A DNA stretch of 64,000 bases from Lewinella sp. 4G2 (GCF_001625015.1 NZ_LVWJ02000014.1:1488001-1552000), one strand, 5' to 3'. Positions 35,227 through 43,991 are shown, counted from the stretch's first letter. Notes: generated by a model from the sequence alone, not told the origin. Made by a program: numbers and translations.

Positions 35227-35604
35227 ATGAAGGACATTAAAGACCGGTCGGACATTGAGGTTTTGGTGGCAACCTTTTACCAGCAGGCGCGGGAGGATGA
35301 ATTGCTCGGTCCGGTGTTTTTTGGTGCCCTTGGGGAGGGAGATTGGAGTGATCATCTGGAGGTGGTCACTAATTTTTGGTGTACCGTATTGCTTAAGGAA
35401 GCGAGTTACCCTGGTGGGTTCATGTGGAAGCATATGCGGCTGCCGATTGGGACGGAACACGTCTTGCGGTGGGGGCAGCTCTTTACGCATTTGGTGAACG
35501 CTAGCTACGTTGGCCCCGTGGCGGAGGAGATGGTGGGGCGGGTGAGTATTATGCAGTCGGTGTTGATCACTAAGCTGTCTCGGCGGGGTGGGGGGCTGGT
35601 GTGA
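35227..35604 (+). CDS. Group III truncated haemoglobin
   Basis: The 125-residue protein fits the trHb3 pattern. VLVATFYQQAREDELLGPVF is followed by DWSDHLEVVTNFWCTVLLKE, then SYPGGFMWKHMRLPIGTEHV, RWGQLFTHLV and YVGPVAEEM. The conserved proximal His lies in the F-helix region (KHMRL or TEHVL), and the FW pair and the WS/HL pair line the haem pocket. Truncated haemoglobins of this group bind oxygen or NO in the cytosol. The gene stands alone behind a repeat tract and its stop faces the VapC-like gene. Confidence 0.85.
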   Translation: MKDIKDRSDIEVLVATFYQQAREDELLGPVFFGALGEGDWSDHLEVVTNFWCTVLLKEASYPGGFMWKHMRLPIGTEHVLRWGQLFTHLVNASYVGPVAEEMVGRVSIMQSVLITKLSRRGGGLV

Positions 35605-35720
35605 GGATGCGTTATCGTATGCAGGATCATACTTCAACCACACTTGGATATGATATCTAAGGAAGTAGCGGACGCAAAATTTGGGCTTTACGCTACTTAT
35701 CGAATCCGCGGAGGATCAAA

Positions 35721-36134
35721 CTATCTGGCCAGAGAATTGATGAACTGGCTAGATGTCATTACCGGAATCTTAGTGTCTTTGAAGTCCCGCAGATTTCTGG
35801 TGATGATCACATCCGCTTCATGCTCGGCGGCGCAATGGTACTGAATCGCATCTTCAAAGTCGGTAAAGGATTCATCGTACAGCGCCAATTTTATGGTGGA
35901 GCTATCTACTGATGCAATCTGGACAATGAGTTCAAGATCCTGCAGGGCGGAGCGTGTTTTGTCTCCGATGAGTTTGCGAAGAATGTAGTGGAGATGAGAA
36001 ATGGACAATGAGGATATGAGGAGAGTTAGCGCACCCTTATCCCCCAAGCTAAAAACCTCGGCCGTTTCGGCGTATTCCTGCCTTTTGGCTAGTAGGTCGA
36101 TGATTATATTAGTGTCTATAAAGACCTTGCTCAT
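35721..36134 (-). CDS. VapC-like PIN-domain toxin
   Basis: The 137-residue protein is a PIN-fold RNase. VFIDTNIIIDLLAKRQEYAE carries the first Asp, and DFEDAIQYHCAAEHEADVII carries the central acidic pair. TRNLRDF follows with the last Asp. Start is ATG 36134, sharing one base with the antitoxin stop (TGATG); a GTG three bases earlier is less likely. It probably cleaves tRNA or other RNA when free of its partner. The subtype ends with MTSSQFINSL, common in Bacteroidota PIN toxins. Confidence 0.85.
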   Translation of the reverse strand: MSKVFIDTNIIIDLLAKRQEYAETAEVFSLGDKGALTLLISSLSISHLHYILRKLIGDKTRSALQDLELIVQIASVDSSTIKLALYDESFTDFEDAIQYHCAAEHEADVIITRNLRDFKDTKIPVMTSSQFINSLAR

Positions 36135-36385
36135 CACTCGTATTTTTTGCTGAGGAAATCCGCGTACTCAGATTTCAATGTTTCGTAGTCACGGGGCAAT
36201 TCCACGATTCCAATTAACCGGCTTACCGTCGGCGTGTAATTATTGGGTGGATCAACCTCTTCTTTTACGATGGCGGACAAATAGGTCTCCACCATTCTCG
36301 ATACACTCGTGCCGTGTGATTTAGCGTAACCTTTAGCCTTTTCGATTACGCTGGCGTTCAGACTCAACGTGAGTTTCTTATCCAT
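36134..36385 (-). CDS. DUF6364-like antitoxin (VapB partner)
   Basis: The 83-residue protein starts DKKLTLSLNASVIEKAKGYA and continues KSHGTSVSRMVETYLSAI. This is a ribbon-helix-helix DNA-binding domain of the DUF6364 type usually paired with PIN toxins. The acidic C-terminal half (PRDYETLKSEYADFL) would wrap the toxin. It is the first gene of the toxin-antitoxin operon, coupled to the toxin by a one-base overlap, and a palindrome lies right upstream. Confidence 0.85.
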   Translation of the reverse strand: MDKKLTLSLNASVIEKAKGYAKSHGTSVSRMVETYLSAIVKEEVDPPNNYTPTVSRLIGIVELPRDYETLKSEYADFLSKKYE

Positions 36386-36395
36386 GATGAAAAAG

Positions 36396-36430
36396 TTTTA
36401 CGTATAAATATACAGACTTATACGTGTAAA
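36396..36430 (-). promoter_or_regulatory. Operator-like palindrome upstream of the toxin-antitoxin pair
   Basis: TTTTACGTATAA (36396-36407) is mirrored by TTATACGTGTAAA (36418-36430) with a ten-base centre. It lies 11 bases before the antitoxin ATG and overlaps a TATATTTA sequence that could be the -7 box. Autoregulation by the ribbon-helix-helix antitoxin is the likely use. Confidence 0.6.
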
Positions 36431-36551
36431 GTTGTTTGCCGGGTTTTAGGTGGACCACTCCACGAGATCCAGGATTGAACTAGTGGAACAGCTCGCCATA
36501 CGCATATCTAAGGTTGAACCTAGATTTAGGGAGGCAGATCAATCTTCAAGC

Positions 36552-38996
36552 CTACCCCACCTTCCCCAACAACGTCCTTGCCGTCAACACCGCGCGTAGT
36601 TCGCCTAAACTGTACTTACCCCGGGCCTGGTGGTGGAGTACGGAGATATCCATCAAGCTTTTGCCCTGGGTGTAGGTTTCGATTTGGCGGCGGCGTTCCG
36701 TCCCCAGCATGGCATCCAGCGTCAGCGCCCCGGACCGGAGGAACTTGATGGCGTGGACGTAAACCGTTTCTTCCTGCAGGCCCCTGCGCTCGGCGATTTC
36801 GCTAGCGGAGAGGCCCTGCCTAAAAAGATCGAGGGTCTCCTTGAAAGTGTTGGTCTTAACGGCCTTCAGGTGATGTTTAGCACCGGAGCGGGTACCGTTG
36901 ATCTTGTTATCAAGGGTGTATCGCCTGATCAAATTGAGTACTTCCTCGCCGTAGCTGTTGGTCTTCTTTTGCCCGATGCCCTTAACGGTAAGTAACGCTT
37001 CACGGGTGACGGGGAGTAACTGACAAAGGTTGATGATGACCTGATTGCTCAAGATGCGATAGGGCTGCACGTCTACTTCGTTGGCCCGTTGGAGCCGCCA
37101 ACTCATTAATTGCTGGAAGAGTTCCCCGTGCGCTACACCACTGGGGGTACTTTGACGGGGTGGGGCGATGACGGGGCTTACGCTGGATAACTTGGACCTT
37201 TTATACTCCGCTTGCGCTAAAGTCTGTGTCCGTGAATACAACTCTGCGGTGAAACCCTTGCCAGCCATTTCCAGGAGTTTGGTCTTAATGAAAAGCGATT
37301 CCCAAAGTTGTTCCAGCGCACCTTCAATGTCGGACCGGTCCGATCGGTTATCGCAAAGAAAATCGTAGGCGGTGAGCCGTTTCCCGAAGTCACCCCGCAA
37401 ATAATTGAGGTAGTAAGTCGCGGCCGCCCGAAGCCGGGTTTGTACGGCCGCATCCGTCTCGGGCGTCACCCCGGACTGGCGATATTGCCGGATCTGCGGC
37501 TGAAAGCTTTTGCTGATCGAGATGAGCTTCTGCCCGGCCTCTTGTTTGATGGACAGGAAGCGATCAACGCCATCCCCCTGAATGTTGACCGACTGCGCCG
37601 TCAAAGCACGGCTCACTTGGTTGAACTGATGTTCTACCCCAGTAAAATCAAAAAGATGCTCCAGGCAGGTGATTTGGAATTGCCGCCGGTCCTCCCGCAA
37701 GTCCGCCTCGGTAGGGCAGTTACGTTCAGCGGCGGCGGCGTGTTGCGTGACGATGCTATCCGTCAGTACACTGCCGTGGCTGATCTTGCTCCGCAGCGTG
37801 ATGCCCTCGAAGGTCCGGCACCGGCTCAGCGCAACGTAGACCTGCCCGTGGCTGAAGGAGTTGCCGGCGTCGATGATGACCCGATCAAAGGTGAGGCCCT
37901 GGCTTTTGTGGATGGTAATCGCCCAGGCCAGGCGCAGGGGATGCTGGATGAATTCACCCACGCAAACCTCCTTGGGAGCGCCCGATTGTTCATCCACCAC
38001 AATCTGGTTGTTCTCCCAAGTGACGGGGTGAACCTCGATCGCTTTTTCGTTGGGGCATTTGACGGTGATCACACCGTCGGCGATATCCGTGATCTCCCCA
38101 ATTTTACCGTTGTAATAAAGGCTGCCTTCCGTATCGTTTTTGTTGAACATGACCTGAGCGCCGACTTTGAAGTTTAGCTCCAAATCGTTGGGGTACAAAT
38201 TCTTGGGGTAGGTTCCTTTGATCTCCGCTTCGAAATGATGACCAGGTGTAGTGAGCTTACCCAAGTTGCGTTCGTTCACCCGCTTAGCCGTCGCATTGTG
38301 GGAGGTGAGCGTAATCTGACCGGCGGCATCATCCGGCTCCTGGCGGAAGCGGGAGTTGAGTTGGTCGATTACGGCAGCATCCAACTGGTTGTTCCTCACC
38401 TTATTGAGCAAATCGATGAAAGTGGCGTCGGACTGGCGGTAAATGTGGGTAAGGGGAATACCGATCGCATCAGCCTGCTTCATCACCCGAGCCGCAAAGA
38501 AATAGGGGGTAGCGTAGTAGCGCTTCAGCAATGGTTCTTCATCTCTCACCACTACGGGCGGCAGTTGGTGAAGATCACCAATCATCAACAACTGCACGCC
38601 GCCGAAAGGGATATTCTTTCTGCGCTGTTTGCGGAGGACGGTATCAATCGCATCCAAGATATCCGCCCGAACCATACTGATCTCGTCAATGATCAATAGG
38701 TCAATATTTTGGAGCACCTGTGATTTTCGCTTGGACATTTGCCGCGCCCGGTGCGGGTTCAGGCCCGGCTCCAAAAAACCAAAGGGGAGGGAGAATTGAC
38801 TGTGGATGGTCTGCGCACCGGCATTGATGGCGGCCACTCCGGTCGGTGCCACCACGCACATCCGTTTGTGCACTTCTTTTTTGACGCGGTGGAGAAAGGT
38901 GGTCTTACCCGTCCCCGCCTTCCCGGTAAGGAAAACGTGGCGGTCGGTATGGGCGACGTAGTTAAATGCAAGTTCAAGCGCTGGATTGGAGGACAT
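36552..38996 (-). CDS. Pif1/RecD-like superfamily 1 DNA helicase with HRDC and HTH-type C-terminus
   Basis: The 814-residue protein shows HVFLTGKAGTGKTTFLHRVK (Walker A), CVVAPTGVAAINAGAQTIHS (motif Ia), LLIIDEISMVRADILDAID (Walker B) and LLMIGDLHQLPPV (motif III). The late motifs include LRLAWAITIHKSQGLTFDRV and GQVYVALSRCRTFEGI (V, VI). After residue 450 it has a C-terminal region with an HRDC-type part (LLTVKGIGQKKTNSYGEEVL). A helicase-associated helix-turn-helix follows (DLFRQGLSASEIAERRGLQE). This arrangement is common in Bacteroidota helicases annotated as AAA family/HRDC. It probably acts in genome maintenance. The last 15 codons use G/T-ending codons. Confidence 0.9.
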   Translation of the reverse strand: MSSNPALELAFNYVAHTDRHVFLTGKAGTGKTTFLHRVKKEVHKRMCVVAPTGVAAINAGAQTIHSQFSLPFGFLEPGLNPHRARQMSKRKSQVLQNIDLLIIDEISMVRADILDAIDTVLRKQRRKNIPFGGVQLLMIGDLHQLPPVVVRDEEPLLKRYYATPYFFAARVMKQADAIGIPLTHIYRQSDATFIDLLNKVRNNQLDAAVIDQLNSRFRQEPDDAAGQITLTSHNATAKRVNERNLGKLTTPGHHFEAEIKGTYPKNLYPNDLELNFKVGAQVMFNKNDTEGSLYYNGKIGEITDIADGVITVKCPNEKAIEVHPVTWENNQIVVDEQSGAPKEVCVGEFIQHPLRLAWAITIHKSQGLTFDRVIIDAGNSFSHGQVYVALSRCRTFEGITLRSKISHGSVLTDSIVTQHAAAAERNCPTEADLREDRRQFQITCLEHLFDFTGVEHQFNQVSRALTAQSVNIQGDGVDRFLSIKQEAGQKLISISKSFQPQIRQYRQSGVTPETDAAVQTRLRAAATYYLNYLRGDFGKRLTAYDFLCDNRSDRSDIEGALEQLWESLFIKTKLLEMAGKGFTAELYSRTQTLAQAEYKRSKLSSVSPVIAPPRQSTPSGVAHGELFQQLMSWRLQRANEVDVQPYRILSNQVIINLCQLLPVTREALLTVKGIGQKKTNSYGEEVLNLIRRYTLDNKINGTRSGAKHHLKAVKTNTFKETLDLFRQGLSASEIAERRGLQEETVYVHAIKFLRSGALTLDAMLGTERRRQIETYTQGKSLMDISVLHHQARGKYSLGELRAVLTARTLLGKVG

Positions 38997-39391
38997 GAGG
39001 TAACGATCTGTTTTGGTGACTTGGCCGCAAGTACCGGCGGCGCAAAACAGAGAGTCGTTATTTATTCGAATACTTGCGAATTTATTCGTTTAGAAACGGT
39101 TGTTCGTGCGCTTCGGATTATTTCGCAGGAGAGGTAGAGAGGAGGAGAACTAAAGTTCAACCCTCGTGGTAGAGCTAATAAAGTTTTGATTTCATGTTGT
39201 TTACACTTATAGAATAATCGTTAGGTATTAGGGCTGTCGACTAAGCCCATAAAAGAGCTAATGCTATTTGTGCCCGCCACTCCAACGTCCAAAATCTAGC
39301 TTTTAAAATCTAATGTCCCAACTGTAGAATTCAATAAAAAACAAAGCCACCCAGCTCCCGTTACTCCAAAAACCAAAGCAACCAACCCAAC
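38997..39391. other. Intergenic stretch between helicase and acetate kinase genes
   Basis: Divergent genes border this 395-base gap, so it should hold both promoters. I see an AT-rich part near 39059-39100 and a small GGGCT/AGCCC hairpin at about 39230-39247. A CTAGCTTTTAAAATCTAATG-type segment near 39294-39313 resembles sequence at about 10287-10310. No gene and no clear promoter are found. Confidence 0.5.
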
Positions 39392-41200
39392 TTGAACATC
39401 CTCACCCTGAACGCCGGCTCCTCCTCCCTCAAGGCCGCCCTCCTGAATGCACTGAACGGTAAGACCCTGTTTGAAATGTCCGCCGAACGGCTGCTCGATG
39501 CGCCCGCGCTGACGTTTTCCGACGGCACCCAACTTGAGTTGGAGAACAAGGGGCCGGAACGCGCCATCGCCGTCTGTCTCGAAGCGTTGGCCGACAAGTT
39601 GAAGGACGAACAGATCGACGGGATCGCTCACCGGGTCGTCCACGGCGGGGAAACCTTTGACCGGGCGGTGCGCATCACGGCGGAGGTGGAGCAAACCATT
39701 GAGGAATTAGCGCCACTGGCTCCACTGCACAATCCGGTTAACCTGAAAGGCATCCAGGTCGCAAAACTGGTTTTTCCCGATGCGGACCATTTTGCGGTAT
39801 TCGATACGGCCTTCCACCAAAGTCTCCCCACGCGGGCAAAGACCTACGCGCTGCCGAAAGACCTCGCCAAAAAGCACGGTATCCGCCGCTACGGTTTTCA
39901 CGGGACGAGCCACAAATACGTCGCCGCTACGGCCGCGACCTACCTCGGGGCGGAGCCTTCCGACCTCCGCATCATCTCCTGCCATTTGGGGAACGGTTGC
40001 TCGGTAGCGGCCATCGAGTTCGGGCGTTCCGTCGAGACGAGTATGGGCATGACGCCATTGGAAGGTCTCGTCATGGGGACGCGCTCCGGTGATATCGACC
40101 CGGGCATCATCGCCTACCTCGATCGGGAAGCTGGCCTTAGCCCGGCGGAGATCGACGAAATACTGAACCGCGAATCCGGTCTGCTCGGCCTTTCCGGCGT
40201 CAGTAATGATATGCGGACGATCCTGAATAAATCCACCGAAGGGGATAAGGACGCCCAGTTGGCCGTGCAGGTATTTACCCACCGTTTGCGGAAGTACATC
40301 GGTGCCTACGCCGCCATCATGGGTGGGGTAGATGCGATCGTCTTTACCGGCGGGATTGGGGAGAACAGCCCCATCATCCGCCACCGGGTAGCCCAGCGGT
40401 TGGACTACCTCGGCGCGGTCATCTACGAAGATTTCAATACTTCGCTGGAGCTCTCCGACACCCACCCCGTCGCAGAATTCAACATGCGCCACAGCCGCGT
40501 GAAGCTCCTGGCCGTCAAGACCAACGAGCAACTGGCGATGGCGCGGGAGTGTGCAAAGCTGATCCAAAAAGAAGATGCCGTAAATACCATGCCGACCATT
40601 CCGGTCGCCATCTCGGCCCGCCACATCCACCTCCGGCAGGAGACGGTGGACGCCCTTTTCGGCAAAGGCCACGAACTGACCGTCCGCAAGTGGCTCTCCC
40701 AACCCGGGCAGTTTGCGGCGGAGGAAACGGTGGCTGTAGTCGGCCCGCGCAACACCATCGAGCGGGTCCGGGTGCTGGGGCCGGTCCGGACCAAGGACCA
40801 ATTAGAGATATCCCGCACCGATGAATTCTTCTTGGGCATCGATGCGCCCGTCCGCGAGTCCGGCAAGGTAGAGAATACCCCTGGGTGTAAGCTTATCGGC
40901 CCGAAGGGGGAATTCCACCTCGAAACGGGCGTCATATGCGCCTGGCGCCACATCCACATGACGCCGGCGGACGCGGAAACCTTTGCGGTGAAGGACCGCG
41001 ACATCGTGGAGGTCACCGTCGGCTCCGGCGAGCGATCGCTTACTTTTGGCAACGTCCTCATCCGCGTCAGCCCCAAATACAAACTGGAGATGCACATCGA
41101 TACGGACGAGGGGAACGCGGCCGAGATCAATTCTGGCGATGAGGGGATTTTGACGGAGACGGCGTCTTCGGGGACGTTGGTGAAGCGGCGGGTTGGGTAG
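39392..41200 (+). CDS. Acetate kinase fused to PduL-type phosphotransacetylase
   Basis: The 602-residue protein begins with a TTG start that gives the exact acetate-kinase opening (NILTLNAGSSSLKAALL). Residues 1 to about 395 are acetate kinase: GIAHRVVHGGETF, HNPVNLKGIQ, FAVFDTAFHQSLP, RRYGFHGTSHKYVA, HLGNGCSVAAI, GTRSGDIDPGI and VFTGGIGENSPIIR. Residues from about 400 to 602 are PduL: VAISARHIHLRQETVDALF, TVRKWLSQPGQF, KTKDQL-like VRTKDQLEISRTDEFF, ICAWRHIHMTPADAE and LEMHIDTDEGNAAEI. The His of SARHIHL and of RHIHM are the metal ligands expected of PduL. So one chain turns acetyl-CoA into acetyl-phosphate and then acetate with ATP, or runs in reverse for acetate uptake. No other pathway gene lies alongside. 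Confidence 0.92.
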   Translation: MNILTLNAGSSSLKAALLNALNGKTLFEMSAERLLDAPALTFSDGTQLELENKGPERAIAVCLEALADKLKDEQIDGIAHRVVHGGETFDRAVRITAEVEQTIEELAPLAPLHNPVNLKGIQVAKLVFPDADHFAVFDTAFHQSLPTRAKTYALPKDLAKKHGIRRYGFHGTSHKYVAATAATYLGAEPSDLRIISCHLGNGCSVAAIEFGRSVETSMGMTPLEGLVMGTRSGDIDPGIIAYLDREAGLSPAEIDEILNRESGLLGLSGVSNDMRTILNKSTEGDKDAQLAVQVFTHRLRKYIGAYAAIMGGVDAIVFTGGIGENSPIIRHRVAQRLDYLGAVIYEDFNTSLELSDTHPVAEFNMRHSRVKLLAVKTNEQLAMARECAKLIQKEDAVNTMPTIPVAISARHIHLRQETVDALFGKGHELTVRKWLSQPGQFAAEETVAVVGPRNTIERVRVLGPVRTKDQLEISRTDEFFLGIDAPVRESGKVENTPGCKLIGPKGEFHLETGVICAWRHIHMTPADAETFAVKDRDIVEVTVGSGERSLTFGNVLIRVSPKYKLEMHIDTDEGNAAEINSGDEGILTETASSGTLVKRRVG

Positions 41201-41240
41201 GTGGGGGATTATTTGCCTCATTTAGGACGGGCCACCATCT

Positions 41241-41298
41241 GTAGAATGGGCCACCTGACGGTGTGCCATCGCTACGTAGGCCGGCCCTTCGGGACGGG
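41241..41298 (+). repeat. REP element copy 1 (58 bp)
   Basis: The unit opens with GTAGAATGGGCCACC, then a GGTGTGCC arm, and ends CCGGCCCTTCGGGACGGG. GGC-CACC pairs with GGTG-GCC around TGAC, and GTAG lies at its 5' foot as in known REP sequences. Together with the following 65 bases it repeats, with few changes, at 41394-41513, including the 3' end of the RAYT gene, so it belongs to a tandem duplication. Confidence 0.75.
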
Positions 41299-41393
41299 TT
41301 GTTTTAGGCGGCTGGGGGGCGTGGGAAGAGGTAATTGATGTCGTAGTCCTTGATGCCATTGGCCACATCGTACAGAAAGGGCCACCGCGTGTA

Positions 41394-41451
41394 GTAGAAT
41401 GGGCCACCTAACGGTGTGCCATCGCTACGTAGGCCGGCCCTTCGGGACGGG
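41394..41451 (+). repeat. REP element copy 2, next to the RAYT stop
   Basis: It equals copy 1 except for one internal base (CCTAACGG for CCTGACGG). It abuts the 3' end of the RAYT gene and is in opposite orientation to copy 3 on the far side of it. Confidence 0.8.
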
Positions 41452-41456
41452 TTGTT

Positions 41457-41960
41457 TTAGGCTGCCGGGGGGCGTGGGAAGAGGTAGTTGGTGTCGTAAT
41501 CCTTGATACCATAGGCCTTAAACAGCGATAATAATTCCGTACGGTAAGAGATTATGCGTAGTGGTTTTGCACCTGATGGGCACGCGCCGTGGTGGAATTT
41601 TTGGTTTTGGATGTACAACCGTGTCTTTTCCAGTTTTCGATAATCCACGGAAAAAACGGCATAGCCATCTTGCCAGGCGAAGTGTTCGTAACGTTCAGGG
41701 TGTTGGTTTCGGGCCCAATCACAACTTTGGCTCTTAGCGATGCGCATCACGCTGGAAATGGACTTTGTGCGCGGTAGCGTGTGCAAGATGTGGATGTGGT
41801 CAGGCATCCCATTGATTTCAAGAACCGTACAACCCTGATCTACCAACAATCGTGAAATGATGAGATGAAGACTTTCCTCAATCTCATCATCAATAAAAGG
41901 GTGTCGGTATTTGGTGCTAAAAACGGTGTGGACCACAATACGGTCAAAGGAAGAAGGCAT
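41457..41960 (-). CDS. REP-associated tyrosine transposase (RAYT; IS200/IS605-like Y1)
   Basis: Start at 41960 gives 167 residues opening PSSFDRIVVHTVFSTKYRHP. The HUH motif of Y1 nucleases is present as MPDHIHILHTLPRTK (His-Ile-His). The catalytic Tyr lies in QDGYAVFSVDYRKLEKTRLY, near the usual distance. The domain has the typical TnpA_REP length and lacks a TnpB partner. REP copies flank the gene in opposite orientation (41394-41451 and 42039-42096), each with a GTAG tetranucleotide at its 5' foot, as described for RAYT substrates. It presumably cuts and spreads these REP elements as single strands. Confidence 0.85.
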   Translation of the reverse strand: MPSSFDRIVVHTVFSTKYRHPFIDDEIEESLHLIISRLLVDQGCTVLEINGMPDHIHILHTLPRTKSISSVMRIAKSQSCDWARNQHPERYEHFAWQDGYAVFSVDYRKLEKTRLYIQNQKFHHGACPSGAKPLRIISYRTELLSLFKAYGIKDYDTNYLFPRPPAA

Positions 41961-42038
41961 GTGCAAAAACGGTTTGCTATTTTTTGTTGGAATAAAGATA
42001 GGAGCCAAAACAATAAATAACAAATTGTTTCAACAATA

Positions 42039-42096
42039 CCCGTCCCGAAGGGCCGGCCTGAGTAGCGATGGCACACCGTCAGGTGGCCCATTCTAC
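42039..42096 (-). repeat. REP element copy 3 (inverted)
   Basis: Reverse complement of copies 1 and 2, differing at a few positions, located upstream of the RAYT gene. With copy 2 it brackets the gene. Confidence 0.8.
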
Positions 42097-42206
42097 AAAA
42101 CGACAGATTGGCCCAGACGCCCATTCCACAACCACGACGGTGACCCATTCTAACAATCACACATCCAAAAATCCTATCTTACCCCACCACCCCGCAATCC
42201 CCTCCC

Positions 42207-43991
42207 ATGCAACACGTCACCCTGCTCCTACTCGCCCTTTGTCTCGCATCCTGCGGCAGCGCCCCCGGTACGGATCACGAAAAAACGGTGGCAAAATGGG
42301 AATTAACGGAAATCGATTTCGAAGGCCCCAGCACCAGCGAAAATGCCGCCGAAAACCCGTTTACGACCTACCAAATGGACGTGGCGTTTACCCACGAAAA
42401 TGGCCAGACGCTGACCCTGCCGGCCTTCTACGCGGCGGACGGAAATGCAGCGGAGACGGGCGCTGACGCAGGTGCCATGTGGAGGGTCCGGTTCCGCGCA
42501 CCGGAAGAAGGCACCTGGAACTACACGGGCAGCCTACAAAAGAATGGGACGGCCGTAAAGGAGTTCAGCGGGAGCGTCCTCGCCGGGCCAGCCAAGCCGG
42601 GGGAACGTGGCCGATTACAACGGACCCACCCCCGCTACCTCCAGTGGGCGGAAACCGAAGACTACTTCCTGAAGGGCGGCACCGACAGCCCCGAAAACCT
42701 GCTGGGCTACTTCGAATTTGACTCGACCTACCGCCACCTGAACGTCTTCCGGGAGGGGGAAAACCAGACCGTTGGTCTCCACAAATTTGCGGACCACGCC
42801 GGCGACTTCACCACCGGCCCGACCTGGCAAGATGGGAAGGGCAAGAACCTGATGGGCGCCCTCCAGTACCTCCACGACCACGGGGTGAACAGCTTCTACG
42901 CCCTGACGATGAACATCAATGGCGACGGGAAGGACGTCTGGCCGTTCGTCAATCACGAAACGCTGGACCGGTTCGACGTATCCAAACTCGCCCAGTGGGA
43001 ACGCGTCTTTCAGCACGCCGACGACCTGGGGATGATGATCCACCTCGTCCTCCAGGAAACCGAAAACGAAACCCTGCAGGACGGTGGCGATACCGGCCCG
43101 TTGCGCCAACTTTACTTCCGGGAACTGATCGCCCGCTTCGGCCACCACCGCGCTTTGACGTGGAACCTCGGCGAAGAAAACGGGCCCAACCACTGGTCAG
43201 AAACCGCCCAGACGACCGAGCAACAACGGGCAATGATCGCCTACCTCTCCGAAAATGACCCGTGGAAAAATCACGTCGTACTCCACACCCACCCGAGCGA
43301 AGATGCCTTCGAAGAGATCTACCGGCCCCTCCTGGGCAACGATGGACTGACGGGCCTTGCCCTCCAAATCGGGGAGCCCTACACGGCCCACGAAGTGACC
43401 CAAAAGTGGCTCAAACTCAGTGCCGACGCCGGTGCGCCGTGGATCATGACACTGGACGAAGTTGGCCCCTGGTTTCGGGGCCTCGACCCCGATACGGGCT
43501 ACTCTTACGACGACGGCGCGTCGAACAACCAGGATAGCCTCCGCGCCCTCACGCTGTGGGCCAACCTGATGGCCGGCGGGGCTGGCGTGGAGTGGTATTC
43601 CGGCGCCAAAAACGAGAATAACGACCTCAATACCGAAACCTTCCGCACCCGCGAACGGGCCTGGGAATGGACAACCCACGCGCGGCGCTTCTTTGAGGAA
43701 TACTTACCCTTTCACAAGATGGAATCCATGGATGAGCTGGTGGAGGGGGAAGCCTTTTGCTTCGCGCAGCCTGGGGAGGTGTATGCGGTGTATTTGCCGT
43801 TTGGGGATGCTACGAGTTTGGATTTGCGGGGGGACGCGGTTGTTGGGGAAGGGGCGGTTTCTTTGGCTTGGTATAACCCGCGGGAGGGGGTGATGGGGGA
43901 GGCGGTTGTGGTTGGGGTTGAGGGGGGACAGGTTGTTTTGGAGGCGCCGGGGAAGGGGGACTGGGCGGTGTTGGTTTTGGGTGACGACTAA
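42207..43991 (+). CDS. Secreted DUF5060 glycoside-hydrolase-like lipoprotein
   Basis: The 594-residue protein has a lipoprotein signal (VTLLLLALCLASCGS) followed by a DUF5060 beta domain at residues about 30-130 (WELTEIDFEGPSTSENAAEN, MWRVRFRAPEEGTWNYTGSL). A TIM-barrel glycosidase-like domain then follows with YFLKGGTDSPENLLGYFEFD, VNSFYALTMNING, RFGHHRALTWNLGEENGP (Glu candidate acid/base) and PWIMTLDEVGPWFRG (second acidic candidate). A small C-terminal beta domain resembles the 'putative collagen-binding' module (AWYNPREGVMGE). It is probably an extracellular polysaccharide-degrading enzyme; substrate unknown. No SusCD pair is adjacent. The last about 200 bases switch to G/T-ending codons. 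Confidence 0.8.
   Translation: MQHVTLLLLALCLASCGSAPGTDHEKTVAKWELTEIDFEGPSTSENAAENPFTTYQMDVAFTHENGQTLTLPAFYAADGNAAETGADAGAMWRVRFRAPEEGTWNYTGSLQKNGTAVKEFSGSVLAGPAKPGERGRLQRTHPRYLQWAETEDYFLKGGTDSPENLLGYFEFDSTYRHLNVFREGENQTVGLHKFADHAGDFTTGPTWQDGKGKNLMGALQYLHDHGVNSFYALTMNINGDGKDVWPFVNHETLDRFDVSKLAQWERVFQHADDLGMMIHLVLQETENETLQDGGDTGPLRQLYFRELIARFGHHRALTWNLGEENGPNHWSETAQTTEQQRAMIAYLSENDPWKNHVVLHTHPSEDAFEEIYRPLLGNDGLTGLALQIGEPYTAHEVTQKWLKLSADAGAPWIMTLDEVGPWFRGLDPDTGYSYDDGASNNQDSLRALTLWANLMAGGAGVEWYSGAKNENNDLNTETFRTRERAWEWTTHARRFFEEYLPFHKMESMDELVEGEAFCFAQPGEVYAVYLPFGDATSLDLRGDAVVGEGAVSLAWYNPREGVMGEAVVVGVEGGQVVLEAPGKGDWAVLVLGDD

Noticed and set aside
39707-40801. 364-codon frame opposite the acetate-kinase fusion
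   Set aside because: Antisense shadow of a clear enzyme gene.
42250-42264. Possible thirteenth copy of the 18-bp motif (CCTGCGGCAGCGCCC)
   Set aside because: Lies in a lipobox region and lacks the GCAC end; probably chance.
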